NCBI RefSeq assembly: GCF_040779325.2
Contig: NZ_JBFONT020000002.1
Location: forward strand, 372,001-436,000
Source of the DNA: Aestuariibius violaceus
GTDB taxonomy: Bacteria > Pseudomonadota > Alphaproteobacteria > Rhodobacterales > Rhodobacteraceae
Direction of reading: 5' to 3'
Length of the DNA: 64,000 nucleotides
How positions within the stretch are numbered: position 1 is the first letter of the stretch; the number at the start of each line of letters is the position of its first letter. The notes under the pieces were generated by a model. It did not search any database and was not told the origin of the DNA. It saw only the letters and a list, made by a program, of their open reading frames with translations. Below, piece after piece: positions 33,571 to 42,375 of this stretch. Position numbers and translations under genes: made by a program.

Positions 33571-34437
33571 TCATTGATCCTCAACACGAACAGCGACGTC
33601 CATGGAAATAAGATCACTTGCTTCGCCCTGAAAACTCCCAATCACTGGAGTGATCTGTGATATGTCTCGGGCTACCGCCACCGGGATCAGGTGCGCTGAT
33701 CCCACGGACCTGTTCGTCGGGTCGAACGGGATCCAGCCGACTCCGGGGACGTAGACCTCGACCCATGCGTGCGTGGAGCCGGCTGCCGCTGATCCCAGCT
33801 GGTCACCGGCGGGGTCGTAGAGGTAGCCGGACGTCAAACGGGCACCCAGACCAAGGGTCCGGACGGCGTCAGCAAAGAGAACGGCAAAGTCACGACAGGA
33901 GCCAAAGCCCCGGTCGATTGTGTCAAGCGGCCCTTGCGTGCCTTCCGCCTCGCGGATCTCATACGCGATCTGCGCCGTGATGCCGTTGCTGATGTCCTTT
34001 AGCAGAGACAAAGTATCGGTCGGCCTGCTCATCACGAATTGCTCGACCCAAGTTGCCAAGCGCCCGGTGTTGTCGGCGTATTGGGGCGTCGAAAGCGCCC
34101 CGAGATCTGTCCAGTCGTGGTCTGAGTAAACAAACGGATAAGAAGCCGCCGAGGCCGCGATCGGGAAGACAGGCCAAGCGGGCGCCGTCAAATCCACTGT
34201 CGTGCTGGATCGGATCGCAAGTGTGTCCGTCGTAACCTCGAAACTGGCAGAGGCGATGGCGTTGCCAGCAACGTCGTGAGACCAGTCGACGCGGGCGGTC
34301 GGAACGATCTCAAGATCGAAAGACGTCAAAGTCAGGTCCCGCGTCTCACGGGGACGCAGCATAAGCCTGTGCGGCCCAAGTCTCACGGAGGCTCGGTAGC
34401 AAAAAGTGGTTGCGTGTGTGATGGTGATCAGCGCCAA
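33571..34437 (-). CDS. Transglutaminase-like cysteine protease family protein
   Basis: A 288-residue protein with the bacterial transglutaminase N-terminal beta domain (ITHATTFCYRASVRLGPHRL) and core. The triad is C in GFGSCRDFA (about 181), H in STHAWVEVYVPG (about 222) and D in PFDPTN (about 238). No signal peptide. Members act as cysteine proteases or amidases; the target is unknown. Ends the minus-strand group beginning at the Cys-repeat gene. Confidence 0.9.
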   Translation of the reverse strand: MALITITHATTFCYRASVRLGPHRLMLRPRETRDLTLTSFDLEIVPTARVDWSHDVAGNAIASASFEVTTDTLAIRSSTTVDLTAPAWPVFPIAASAASYPFVYSDHDWTDLGALSTPQYADNTGRLATWVEQFVMSRPTDTLSLLKDISNGITAQIAYEIREAEGTQGPLDTIDRGFGSCRDFAVLFADAVRTLGLGARLTSGYLYDPAGDQLGSAAAGSTHAWVEVYVPGVGWIPFDPTNRSVGSAHLIPVAVARDISQITPVIGSFQGEASDLISMDVAVRVEDQ

Positions 34438-34446
34438 AGAGCGGAC

Positions 34447-34665
34447 CTAATATGATCGACCGCCGGAACGGCGCCGCCCTTGGCCGTTCCCCTCCGGCGT
34501 TGCCGCGCGCCAGGCGGATGATCCTTTGCAACGCTTACAAACCCGCTGGCCGAACCCTTCGCTCCAGAACGAGGTCTTGCACCGCAAGCAGAATCGCGTC
34601 CTTGGTGCATCGCCAAGGGCACGCCTCGGCTGATCCATTTCAATGTGGTCACTTTTGGTTTGCAT
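34447..34665 (-). CDS. Small zinc-ribbon-like protein
   Basis: A 72-residue protein with two CxxC knuckles: RFCLRCKTSFWSEGFGQRV then CKRCKGSSAWR. This pattern belongs to a small family common in roseobacters. ATG at 34665 has GGGGGAG immediately upstream. It is 9 bp before the transglutaminase-like gene, so likely co-transcribed. Function unknown; RNA or DNA binding is plausible. Confidence 0.75.
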   Translation of the reverse strand: MQTKSDHIEMDQPRRALGDAPRTRFCLRCKTSFWSEGFGQRVCKRCKGSSAWRAATPEGNGQGRRRSGGRSY

Positions 34666-34802
34666 GGGGCTCCCCCGTTCAATTGCGAGCAAAATCGCGT
34701 CTCCATCGTTACTCGCAAAGGGATGAAGGGGGCGGTGCGCATGGCGCCCCTCGATTGTCGGCGATATGATGGTCTTGGTTCGTCGGGCGGGTCATTCGAA
34801 CT

Positions 34803-35924
34803 TCATACCAGCCGCAAAAGCGATTGGGGTCCGGTGTCTGTGACCGTCCCGTTGACCGGCAGCCCGTGACGGACGACTTTTTCGACATCGGGCGCGCTCA
34901 TCGCCCGCATGAGCGCACTGTAACTCATACCGATCTTCATCTCGGATCCGACGGAGAGGTCGGCCCTGCCCGTATCGACAATTGTATGGTCGCTCGTCGC
35001 CCCGATACACCCGAACCCCGAGGGAAAACGCAGTCCGCTTACATCCGTGTCCTGTTGCCCGATAGCAAGGACGGCGCGGTGTCGTTGGTCGCCATTCGAA
35101 ACCAGTTCGAGCTTGCCGTATTTCGGCGCACTCGGTCTCATCGGCATTGAGCTCGGTTTGGGTCTTGCTTCGATGACTTCGGCAAACAGAGCAAATGCAT
35201 CTGTATGAAGACCATTGATCGGTAGCCCCGACACGGGGTCGATGCCCAACAGGATGGCCTCGCCCAGACGCAAGCTATTGATCCGCCCGGTCGCCCCGTC
35301 GCCAAGCGCCCAAGCCAGATTGGCCGAACCGCCACCAGATACCAGGGCCACATTCGATCCGCACGCGCCTTCGACCTGGTCGGCCAGCCGCGAGAGCTTG
35401 GCCATGTCCCAGGCCGTCGGCGCAACATCTCCCATGCAAGCAAAATTTGCGGCGATCCCCTTCAGCGCGACGCCCGGCGTTGCGACAACCAGTAACGCGA
35501 CATCGTTGAGGTCCTCGGGCATGATGCCGTCGCGCAAGTCCCCCATTTCGACATTCAGGACGACATGGTGCTCCGTGCCCTCTTTCCGCGCGACGGAGCC
35601 GAGTTTCAGGATCGTGCCCGTCTCCGTATTGTAACTCGCGTCACAGCATCTGATGACATCTCTGGTCTCATGCACCATTGGGGCGCGTATCATCGAAATC
35701 GGGCATGCAATCCCCGCTGCCCGCATCCGAGTGACGTTGCGGACGCGCGCGTCAGCAAGGCCAGCAACGCCGCCGCCCAGCATCGCCTGGGCCACGTCAG
35801 GATGACCGCAGACGGCCTTGGTCACACCGGTGACAGAGATACCACGAGCACCAAGACGACGGACGAGACATCGTGCGTTTTGAGTGATCTTGCCAAGGTC
35901 AATCTCGACACGCGGCGCGATCAC
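34803..35924 (-). CDS. PLP-dependent racemase, alanine/ornithine racemase family
   Basis: A 373-residue fold-type III PLP protein. The N-terminus PRVEIDLGKITQNARCLV and VTGVTKAVCGHPDVAQAML (Schiff-base lysine K36) match the ornithine-racemase/YhfX-like group. VSGGGSANLAW binds the phosphate. It overlaps the DUF1611 gene by ATGA, so the two proteins are made together; the pair points to D-amino acid metabolism. Confidence 0.88.
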   Translation of the reverse strand: MIAPRVEIDLGKITQNARCLVRRLGARGISVTGVTKAVCGHPDVAQAMLGGGVAGLADARVRNVTRMRAAGIACPISMIRAPMVHETRDVIRCCDASYNTETGTILKLGSVARKEGTEHHVVLNVEMGDLRDGIMPEDLNDVALLVVATPGVALKGIAANFACMGDVAPTAWDMAKLSRLADQVEGACGSNVALVSGGGSANLAWALGDGATGRINSLRLGEAILLGIDPVSGLPINGLHTDAFALFAEVIEARPKPSSMPMRPSAPKYGKLELVSNGDQRHRAVLAIGQQDTDVSGLRFPSGFGCIGATSDHTIVDTGRADLSVGSEMKIGMSYSALMRAMSAPDVEKVVRHGLPVNGTVTDTGPQSLLRLV

Positions 35925-37120
35925 TCCGCGGCCACGAGAGGGACGGTGCGCAGCTGCGGGAAGGCAGCTAGCACCATGTCGGTCAAGTGCACGTCCGGCC
36001 GGGTCAGCGCGTCCGTCACCGGAATTCCAAGATCGCGCGAAAGCGTTTCGATTGCCAGGCCGACCTCTGCGTCCGTCATCGCCTCGTGGTTGATCGTCAA
36101 GCCGACCACCCGTGTCTCGGCAAAGGCTTCGATAAGGACGATTTCGCTTTTTGGGTCTGGCATCGGGAAGGCGGGAAAGTCACATCGATGGGGACGCTTT
36201 GGCGCGTGCTGAAGAATGACACCCTGCGGCTGGCTGCCGCGCAGAATGAACGCCGAGGTGCAAAACGCCGGATGGCTGAGCGCCCCTTGTCCTTCGATCA
36301 GGATGACGTCCGGGTCTTCGCCATCAGACGCCGCGACAATCACGCGCTCAAGTTCCCCGCAGCAGAATTGCGGTGGGACGGCGTCCATCGCAATCCCGTA
36401 TTTGGCCCCCTGCATCAGCCCGGTCTGACCCGTGCCCACTAGGATAGTCTTGATGCCACGCGCATTCAGTGCCGTTGCAAGGACGGTCGCCGTTGTCCGC
36501 TTGCCGATTGCGCAATCGGTCCCCAGAATAGCGATGCGGATCGCGGTCACGTCGGAGACGCTGCCGTCAAACAGGCGCATATCCTTGCTGGGTCGAGGCT
36601 TGCGTATATCACGGATCGTCACGTTGGCCGCATGAGCAGCCGTCGAAATCGCGAGATCATCACCAAGGTATTCGTGCAGGCCGCTGACGATGTTCATGCC
36701 GAGCGCAATCGCATCCAGGATGACCTCTCGATCCTCTTCGGACAGCTTCCCCGTCGAGGGAGCCATCCCGTAGATCAGCGTATCGGGGATACTTGCTTCG
36801 CGCATAACCGCGGCCTCGATGTCTTCAAGGATGGGGATCCCATTGCTGACATTGTCCAGCACCTGCCCGCTGTCGCGCCCGGCCAGCCTGTTGTCGATGA
36901 TCGAAAGAATGCGGTAGGCTTGGGAATGGCGAACAAGTCCGTTTGCCGTCTTGCCGTCGATCCGTCCGAAGTTCCCCTCGCAGTAGACAATCGCGGTTGG
37001 TGCCCCGGTGTTAAGGTGCTTGACGGCACGAGATGGATGCGGGGCTGATCGGTCCGGTGGGGCTTGGGGGCCCATGATCGACAGCCTTGTCGTGGGCTTT
37101 TCTGCATTTTCCGTTTCCAT
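35921..37120 (-). CDS. DUF1611 (DgcN-type) protein
   Basis: A 399-residue protein with an N-terminal Rossmann-like DUF1611_N domain (AIVYCEGNFGRIDGKTANGL) and a C-terminal P-loop-like domain (IAILGTDCAIGKRTTATVLA, ILIEGQGALSHP). The family includes DgcN, which works with DgcA in D-glutamate catabolism. ATG at 37120 with AAGGAAAAG upstream is chosen over the longer frame to 37321. Coupled with a racemase instead of the DgcA enolase usually seen, which is noteworthy. Confidence 0.88.
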   Translation of the reverse strand: METENAEKPTTRLSIMGPQAPPDRSAPHPSRAVKHLNTGAPTAIVYCEGNFGRIDGKTANGLVRHSQAYRILSIIDNRLAGRDSGQVLDNVSNGIPILEDIEAAVMREASIPDTLIYGMAPSTGKLSEEDREVILDAIALGMNIVSGLHEYLGDDLAISTAAHAANVTIRDIRKPRPSKDMRLFDGSVSDVTAIRIAILGTDCAIGKRTTATVLATALNARGIKTILVGTGQTGLMQGAKYGIAMDAVPPQFCCGELERVIVAASDGEDPDVILIEGQGALSHPAFCTSAFILRGSQPQGVILQHAPKRPHRCDFPAFPMPDPKSEIVLIEAFAETRVVGLTINHEAMTDAEVGLAIETLSRDLGIPVTDALTRPDVHLTDMVLAAFPQLRTVPLVAAE

Positions 37121-37209
37121 GACTTTTCCTTTGCCAGGTGGCTTTGTGCGGGTCCGGTCAGAGGACCCGCCCGGGTCTGTGGGCTGCGTCTCGATCCCGA
37201 GTGTGAACG

Positions 37210-38016
37210 CTAGTCGTTCAGAACGCAGCGTCCTCGCGCTCGCTGAAAATTCCGGTGGCATTCCCACCGGTTTCCCGATCTGTCGAGGTGCGCATTTTCG
37301 GGAAGGTCGATCTTGGCGCAACTTTCACCAGAGGCTGCAAAGCCCCGATTACACGTCCACCCCGGCCCATAGCTTGCGTCGTTGAGATATGCATTCTCTG
37401 GAACAACAATGGCCTGACAGGTGCCATCGCGCTCAAAATATCCCCGTTCGCATGTCCATGGCTGCCCATAGCTGGACCCCTTCAGAAACGCGTTCTCCGG
37501 CACTGCGATTGCCGCGCATGTGTCGCCATCGACCTCGAAACCTCGGTCACATAGCCAAACCGATTGAAAGGAATTGTCTGCCAGATATGCGTTCGGGGGC
37601 AAAACGATCTCGAGACAGAGATCGTCAACCTCCATGTATCCGCGAAGGCAGCTCCAGCTCTTGCCTGATGGGTCGAGATATCCGCCATCTGGGACGACGA
37701 CCTCACGACAGCTCATGTCATCGACTTCCCGAAAGCCGTGCAGGCATTCCCAGCCGCTGCCATAGCTTAGATTTGTCGCGTAGGCGTTCTCCGGTACGAT
37801 GATGGCGAGACAGGCATCGCCGTCGCGATGAAATCCCCGAACGCATTCCCACCCGTCGCCATAGCTTTTGGCCTGCGCGTTCGCTGGTATTGGGACGGCT
37901 TGGCTTTGCGCCGACAAGGGCGAGGTTGCGGCGATCAGGATGGCGAAAGTGAGCGCGATGAGGTCCCTATAAGACAGGGCAAGGCGGTGTTCGGCGCTTG
38001 AACGCCGCCTTGGCAT
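37210..38016 (-). CDS. Secreted protein of seven Cys-rich repeats
   Basis: A 268-residue protein with a signal peptide (LIALTFAILIAATSPLSAQ) followed by seven repeats of about 32-34 residues. The consensus is roughly VPENAYL-x4-SYGxGW-xC-xRGF-x4-GxxC, with two cysteines per repeat (14 in all), probably forming one disulfide per unit. Similar repeats occur in alphaproteobacterial envelope proteins. ATG at 38016 is chosen as the upstream gene ends at 38039. Its role is unknown; surface binding or spacing is a guess. Confidence 0.8.
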   Translation of the reverse strand: MPRRRSSAEHRLALSYRDLIALTFAILIAATSPLSAQSQAVPIPANAQAKSYGDGWECVRGFHRDGDACLAIIVPENAYATNLSYGSGWECLHGFREVDDMSCREVVVPDGGYLDPSGKSWSCLRGYMEVDDLCLEIVLPPNAYLADNSFQSVWLCDRGFEVDGDTCAAIAVPENAFLKGSSYGQPWTCERGYFERDGTCQAIVVPENAYLNDASYGPGWTCNRGFAASGESCAKIDLPENAHLDRSGNRWECHRNFQRARGRCVLND

Positions 38017-38038
38017 GCCCGACGATCGCGCGAAGCGC

Positions 38039-38392
38039 TTAGGATGCATCAAGGTCGAGTCCCTCAATACACGCTTGGGCCAGGTCGCGGTTCGGTCCCT
38101 CCGCTCCGGGCATTGTTGTCCAGCCCGTCTCCATGACGGCGTCGCGCTGCCTGAACGACGATGCCTCACGGATCGTGGCGAGCTTTGCGATGCGTTCTTC
38201 GTCGGTGCGGGACATGTCGAGGCAGAAGGGCACGAGTGCCGCAATAACTCTGTCCTCCGCCATCTCGCTTGCCATCTTCTCGGCGTTGCTTCCTGTCACC
38301 CATCCTCCCCAGGAGAATCCGACAATTCCAACAAAGGCCCCACCAAGGAGCGCGCCGTAGATGCCGGGTTTGAGCCATTCAGGGGTTGTCAT
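38039..38392 (-). CDS. Small membrane-anchored protein, unknown function
   Basis: A 117-residue protein with one hydrophobic segment (YGALLGGAFVGIVGFSWGGWV) near the N-terminus and a soluble helical part. Two cysteines (C57 and C108 approximately) could pair. I recognise it only as a conserved alphaproteobacterial protein of unknown function. It precedes the Cys-repeat gene by 22 bp on the same strand, so both may act at the envelope. Confidence 0.75.
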   Translation of the reverse strand: MTTPEWLKPGIYGALLGGAFVGIVGFSWGGWVTGSNAEKMASEMAEDRVIAALVPFCLDMSRTDEERIAKLATIREASSFRQRDAVMETGWTTMPGAEGPNRDLAQACIEGLDLDAS

Positions 38393-38740
38393 GTCGTGTC
38401 CTCCAGCGCGGAAAGCGCCGCGTCGCTATTTTTGTCATTTCGAGAGACGGCGGATTTACACGCCAAGGCATGTTCCGGACGCTTCGGTGTTGTGTTTTGC
38501 ATCGTTGGTTTCGCGGCGCTGTGCCCATTGCTGTGGGCCATCACCCAAGTCGCGTCGCGTTGGCACGAGCCAACATGGACCCTCGTGAAGCCAAGACGAT
38601 TGAGCGCACACTAACCAATCCTAGCGAACGCGATGCTGATCGAGATTAGCCCGCGCCGAACCAATTGCTGTCAGAGTAGCCGCAAAAATCGGGCTTCGTT
38701 TTGGAAGCCTCCATGGCAACTTTTCCTCGAAAGGAAACAC
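38393..38740. other. Divergent intergenic region
   Basis: 348 bp between two divergent small-protein genes. A ribosome site AAGGAA at 38731 serves the gene at 38741. Short ORFs here have no support, and I see no strong inverted repeats. Confidence 0.5.
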
Positions 38741-39157
38741 ATGTCTGCCTCAGATGTCCTTCACCCGGATGGTTCTGACTACGATGTCTTCCTGCAAGCT
38801 GAAGTGGGCAAAGACAGAACCGGCGCAGCCTTGACGGTTCTGTCGGCGCTTGCGCGTCTCGGGCTCGAACCCTGGACCGAAGCCAAAGAGCTGGCACGTC
38901 TTGGCAAGGAAGATGCCGAATTTCGGCTGAACGCCCATCTTGAAGCCATCACCGATGTACCGGCGCTTGCTCTGGCAAGCGAAAGCAAGGCGACCAAGCT
39001 CGTATCATTGCTACCCAAGCGAGCGTCACTTCCTTTTGTCAAAGAACGTCATACGGGCCGCTTCCGCTTTCCACGGGTTCGGTTGTTTTGGATCCTGTCA
39101 GTGCTTCTTGTCGCCGCAGTGATCGCGCGGATCTTCTATCTGGCCCAGATAGGCTAA
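38741..39157 (+). CDS. Conserved protein with C-terminal membrane anchor
   Basis: A 138-residue protein: SDYDVFLQAEVGKDRTGAAL, LSVLSALARLG-like LTVLSALARLGLEPWTEAKEL and TKLVSLLPKRASLP match a family frequent in Rhodobacterales of unknown function. The C-terminus LFWILSVLLVAAVIARIFYL is a membrane segment. ATG at 38741 follows AAGGAA closely. Role unknown. Confidence 0.78.
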   Translation: MSASDVLHPDGSDYDVFLQAEVGKDRTGAALTVLSALARLGLEPWTEAKELARLGKEDAEFRLNAHLEAITDVPALALASESKATKLVSLLPKRASLPFVKERHTGRFRFPRVRLFWILSVLLVAAVIARIFYLAQIG

Positions 39158-39328
39158 CTTGCGTCAGTACGCAGTCTCCTGGAACCGGATAGGCGGGGCC
39201 TGACCATCGCAGTTTGAGGTGGCAATCTTACCGAGTGTCTTAGAGGCGCGGGAAACATGCTGTGCCTCCCTCGTGCCGCATGGTCTTTGCGCCTCTAGTT
39301 CTCGGATCTCCCAGAAAAGGACATCTCC

Positions 39329-39529
39329 ATGAACGACGAAAATCAAAGCCAGGAAAACCATACCGTGAAACACATGGCTTCGGTCAAGGCCGCCTGGGAC
39401 AAGGCGCCAGAAGGCCCCAAGAAGGCGACCGCGCTGAAACATTATCAGGCCGCCGAGAAGGCGCATGAAGCGGAAAACGACGAAGAGGCGCATGAGGAAC
39501 TCAAGCAAGCAAGCCGCGCCTTGATGTGA
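39329..39529 (+). CDS. Small charged helical protein
   Basis: A 66-residue protein starting MNDENQSQENHTVKHM and rich in Lys, Glu and Ala, predicted all-helical. AAAAGGA lies 8 bases before the ATG. I do not recognise a named family. Together with the other short proteins here it may serve in stress. Confidence 0.65.
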   Translation: MNDENQSQENHTVKHMASVKAAWDKAPEGPKKATALKHYQAAEKAHEAENDEEAHEELKQASRALM

Positions 39530-39587
39530 TGCATAGCCGCACGGTGTGATCCCGGGGTCGTCCGAAGCCGGACTTCGGGCGGCCGTC

Positions 39588-40319
39588 TCAGGGCAAAAGA
39601 GGCCGTGCGTGGTCCAGATACGCAGGATCGAAATCGGCCAATGCCACCAGCCCCTCGTAATCATCAAACACAACGACACCGTCCCGAAAGGTGACGAGCC
39701 CGTCTTCCCGGAGCTTGCGCAAGACCCGGTTGACATGGATCGCGCTCAATCCCAGAGCATCGGCCAAATGATACTGCGTGAGCGGGCACGGATAGCTTTG
39801 CCGACTGCCCATTCCAACCAGGGAAAGCCTTGCGCCAAGTTCCAGCAGGAAATGCGCCATGCGCGCATCCGCATCGCGTCGTCCCAGCCCAACCAGATGC
39901 TCGACAACCATCGCCTCATCGCGTGACACGGCCCAAAGAATTGCGGTGGCCAGCCGTGGCGTCTCGGCGAAGGCCCGCAGAAGATCGCTCACGAGAACCT
40001 CCGCCGCCTCGATATCGACGATCGGTTCGATACCGTGATCGGATGTGTGCAGGAGAACGCTCCGCAGCCCCAGAAAATCCCCCGGTATCTGGAAGTCGAC
40101 GATCTGGCGCGATCCGTCAGGCTGGATCTTGTAGGACACCACCCAGCCCGCGGCGAGAATATAGGCCGCCTGTTCCGATTGGCCCTGATGCACAAGGTCT
40201 CGTCCTGCGGAGAAGGATTTCCGCCGTTCATGCAACCGCTCCAGCACGACCAGTTCTGACGCCGAAAGTTTGACGAACGCAGAGAGCTTTCGGGCAAGCG
40301 GGCTGGTTCCGATTGCCAT
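39588..40319 (-). CDS. Crp/Fnr family transcriptional regulator
   Basis: A 243-residue regulator: N-terminal cyclic-nucleotide-binding-like beta barrel (VHQGQSEQAAYILAAGWV, DFQIPGDFLGLRSVLLH) and C-terminal HTH_Crp (LADALGLSAIHVNRVLRKLRE). There is no N-terminal cysteine cluster, so it is not an oxygen-sensing FNR. ATG at 40319 follows GAGAGGG; a GTG lies one codon earlier. It is divergent from the 80-residue gene at 40475 and may control local genes. Confidence 0.92.
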   Translation of the reverse strand: MAIGTSPLARKLSAFVKLSASELVVLERLHERRKSFSAGRDLVHQGQSEQAAYILAAGWVVSYKIQPDGSRQIVDFQIPGDFLGLRSVLLHTSDHGIEPIVDIEAAEVLVSDLLRAFAETPRLATAILWAVSRDEAMVVEHLVGLGRRDADARMAHFLLELGARLSLVGMGSRQSYPCPLTQYHLADALGLSAIHVNRVLRKLREDGLVTFRDGVVVFDDYEGLVALADFDPAYLDHARPLLP

Positions 40320-40474
40320 CACCGGGCCCTCTCGAACCGGTCAATGCGCCTAGAAGAACTCTTCATCGAGACTGCTTTCGATCAGTACGGACGACAAAAA
40401 CCTCCGTGACAGTGTTCAGGAACATCACGACCTCGCCCATGCACGATACCATGAACGAAACAAGGAACGCTGCG

Positions 40475-40717
40475 ATGTCAGAACAACCGGACGCCGCGGG
40501 CTTGGCCGCCCTCTCGATCTGCGAGGCCCTGCTGCTCGCCTTGCACGATCGCGACTTGCTTCCGGAACGCGAGATCATCGGTATTCTACGCGATGCCGCG
40601 GAAACCCACGAAAACACAAAAGAGCCGGAGCTGGAACGGCAGGTACACGCGGCAGCAGCGGATCTGATCAACGGGATCCTCCAAGGAGGAATCCTGTTGC
40701 GCCGAACTAAGCTCTGA
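40475..40717 (+). CDS. Small helical protein, unknown function
   Basis: An 80-residue protein (MSEQPDAAGLAALSICEALL start) predicted all-helical. AAGGAA precedes the ATG at 40475; ATG codons at 40439 and 40451 in the same frame are alternatives. The pattern ALSICEALLLALHDRDLL recalls small conserved proteins of Rhodobacterales. No function is known. Confidence 0.7.
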   Translation: MSEQPDAAGLAALSICEALLLALHDRDLLPEREIIGILRDAAETHENTKEPELERQVHAAAADLINGILQGGILLRRTKL

Positions 40718-40749
40718 CTGGGCGTATCAAAGCTTCTTCGACGCGCTTG

Positions 40750-40884
40750 TCAGCTCTGAGACGGATCCATCGGCTTGGTCCCCGATGCGACGCTTTCGTC
40801 AGTTTTGGCCGGTGATTTCGGTTCTTTTTCTTGCGAGGCCTTTTTGTTGGCGGCCTCTTTCTTTGCCAGGTCGTTGAACGACAT
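40750..40884 (-). CDS. Small Lys/Glu-rich protein (44 residues)
   Basis: A 44-residue ORF starting MSFNDLAKKEAANKKASQEK with a strong ribosome site AAAGGAAAG seven bases before the ATG. Similar short proteins with the start MSFNDLAKKEAA are, as far as I recall, common in roseobacters. It is mostly charged and likely disordered. Convergent with the 80-residue gene. Too short for usual ORF cut-offs. Confidence 0.7.
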   Translation of the reverse strand: MSFNDLAKKEAANKKASQEKEPKSPAKTDESVASGTKPMDPSQS

Positions 40885-41097
40885 GCGGGCTTTCCTTTGC
40901 GCGCTACCGGGGTACCCGGCAACGTGCTAGCCATAGAAGATCGATGCCCCTTTGGCAAAGGAAACATTGGTCGTCAGGCAAGGCGCACCTTGTAACTCTT
41001 CCGGTTGGGTACCACCTATGAGATGCTACTGACCTCCATTCGACTTTCTGTTTTCCTTAACCGGCTCACAGCGCTCGACATTGTCGTGAGAAGCCGG

Positions 41098-41119
41098 GCT
41101 GCCGCGTGTCGCGGGCAGC
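41098..41119 (+). promoter_or_regulatory. Hairpin before the cold-shock ribosome site
   Basis: GCTGCC/GGCAGC (41098-41103, 41114-41119) with an inner GCG/CGC forms a stem 7 bp before the csp ribosome site GAAGGA (41126). It may be part of the temperature-sensitive leader usual for csp mRNAs. Confidence 0.45.
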
Positions 41120-41139
41120 GATCATGAAGGAAAATTCAC

Positions 41140-41346
41140 ATGGCCAATGGCACAGTGAAATGGTTCAACACCAACAAAGGCTTCGGCTTTATCGCACCGG
41201 AGACGGGTGGGAAGGATGTGTTCCTGCACATTTCCGCACTCGAGCGCGCGGGCATGACGAGCTTGAACGACGACCAAAAGGTGACGTTCGATATCGAGCC
41301 TGGCCGCGATGGCCGCGAAAGTGCGACAAACATCGCGCTCGCCTGA
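41140..41346 (+). CDS. Cold-shock protein, CspA family
   Basis: A 68-residue OB-fold RNA chaperone. RNP1 is KGFGFIAPE and RNP2 is DVFLHISAL, both intact. GAAGGA precedes the ATG at 41140. A leader of up to 250 bp separates it from the previous gene, typical of csp genes. Confidence 0.96.
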   Translation: MANGTVKWFNTNKGFGFIAPETGGKDVFLHISALERAGMTSLNDDQKVTFDIEPGRDGRESATNIALA

Positions 41347-41355
41347 GCATTGCCG

Positions 41356-41386
41356 GGGATGGGCGCTCCCTCGGAACGCTCATCCC
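41356..41386 (+). terminator. Hairpin after csp gene
   Basis: GGGATGGGCG and CGCTCATCCC pair over 10 positions (one G-T) with an 11-nt loop, starting 9 bp after the csp stop. No T-run, so termination efficiency is uncertain. Confidence 0.6.
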
Positions 41387-41694
41387 GACGGATGGCAACC
41401 TGGCCTGACGCAATCGAAGCTCTCAGTCTGAACGCTGCGTATCTGATCGTACGAATGCGCTTCGCGCGACAAGATCGTCGACTGATCGACCGCTTGTTTT
41501 CGATCCTGATGTTTTCAGCCGATGAACGTGCTTGAAACGCTGGTGACTTCAGACGGTATGCAATTCACCACTTGCCGATTCAGGCGGCCTGGCGCCGTGG
41601 GTCAACGCTAGAAAGCCATATGCCCGTGTCTCAGCGGCATCGCTATCCATTGTCGCCGCTATTTCAAAAAACATCGTCCGGAAGGGGATATCCA
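41387..41694. other. Gap without a supported gene
   Basis: 308 bp between the csp hairpin and the gene at 41695. Apart from the ribosome site GGAAGGGG near 41680, I see no supported feature. A plus-strand ORF ending at 41535 has no ribosome site. Confidence 0.45.
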
Positions 41695-42375
41695 ATGACA
41701 GATTTAAGCTTGGGGCGCCGATCAAACCGGGAACAGAACCTCTTTAAAAGCATGACGAAGACGAAGAAAGGCAAGATCGACAAAACAGAAACGCGGTCTC
41801 CGATCCACGTAAGCGAACATGGCAGATATCTGATCAAGTCCGGGCTCCTCGCCGGCAAATTCGTCGCCCGCGCTTTTGCAAAACCGCCAACCAAGTCGCG
41901 CGGATTGATCGCTGAGGCGACCGGGGCGACCGAAGAAGCCGCGACCACCGCCTTGCACGACGTCATCGACGCAAGGGAAAACCGCAGGATTGAAGCCCGC
42001 AGAGAAGACGCGCGCACAGGTATCTCGGTGCCGAGCGTCGAGGAATATGCTGAAGCATTCGGCCACGTTCCGCTGACCCGCCCGCAGCGCGCGATGCTGA
42101 CGGCATTGTCGGTAGCAGACGCAGACGGGCTGACAGATGAGCAACTGGCAAAAGCAGCAGGATACAAGTCGCTGGCATCAGCAAGCAGATCACTCGCGAA
42201 TGCAGGTCGTTTATTCTCCGATTTTCTTGCCTTGGAGACAAACACGAAAGTGCGGTCTATGACCTCGGATGGCAGCTCGCTTGTTGCGTTTCGGGGTGAG
42301 CCCCAAGATGAGGCGGATACCGGAAACTGGATACTCTATCCGGAATTGCGTGATGCCGTGAAAGCAACCTTGTGA
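41695..42375 (+). CDS. Uncharacterised protein
   Basis: A 226-residue soluble protein with a basic N-terminal part (GRRSNREQNLFKSMTKTKKG) and a C-terminal region that could be a winged helix: PLTRPQRAMLTALSVADADG, LTDEQLAKAAGYKSLASASR, ANAGRLFSDF. ATG at 41695 is chosen for its ribosome site. I do not recognise a named family; DNA binding is a possible role. Confidence 0.7.
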   Translation: MTDLSLGRRSNREQNLFKSMTKTKKGKIDKTETRSPIHVSEHGRYLIKSGLLAGKFVARAFAKPPTKSRGLIAEATGATEEAATTALHDVIDARENRRIEARREDARTGISVPSVEEYAEAFGHVPLTRPQRAMLTALSVADADGLTDEQLAKAAGYKSLASASRSLANAGRLFSDFLALETNTKVRSMTSDGSSLVAFRGEPQDEADTGNWILYPELRDAVKATL

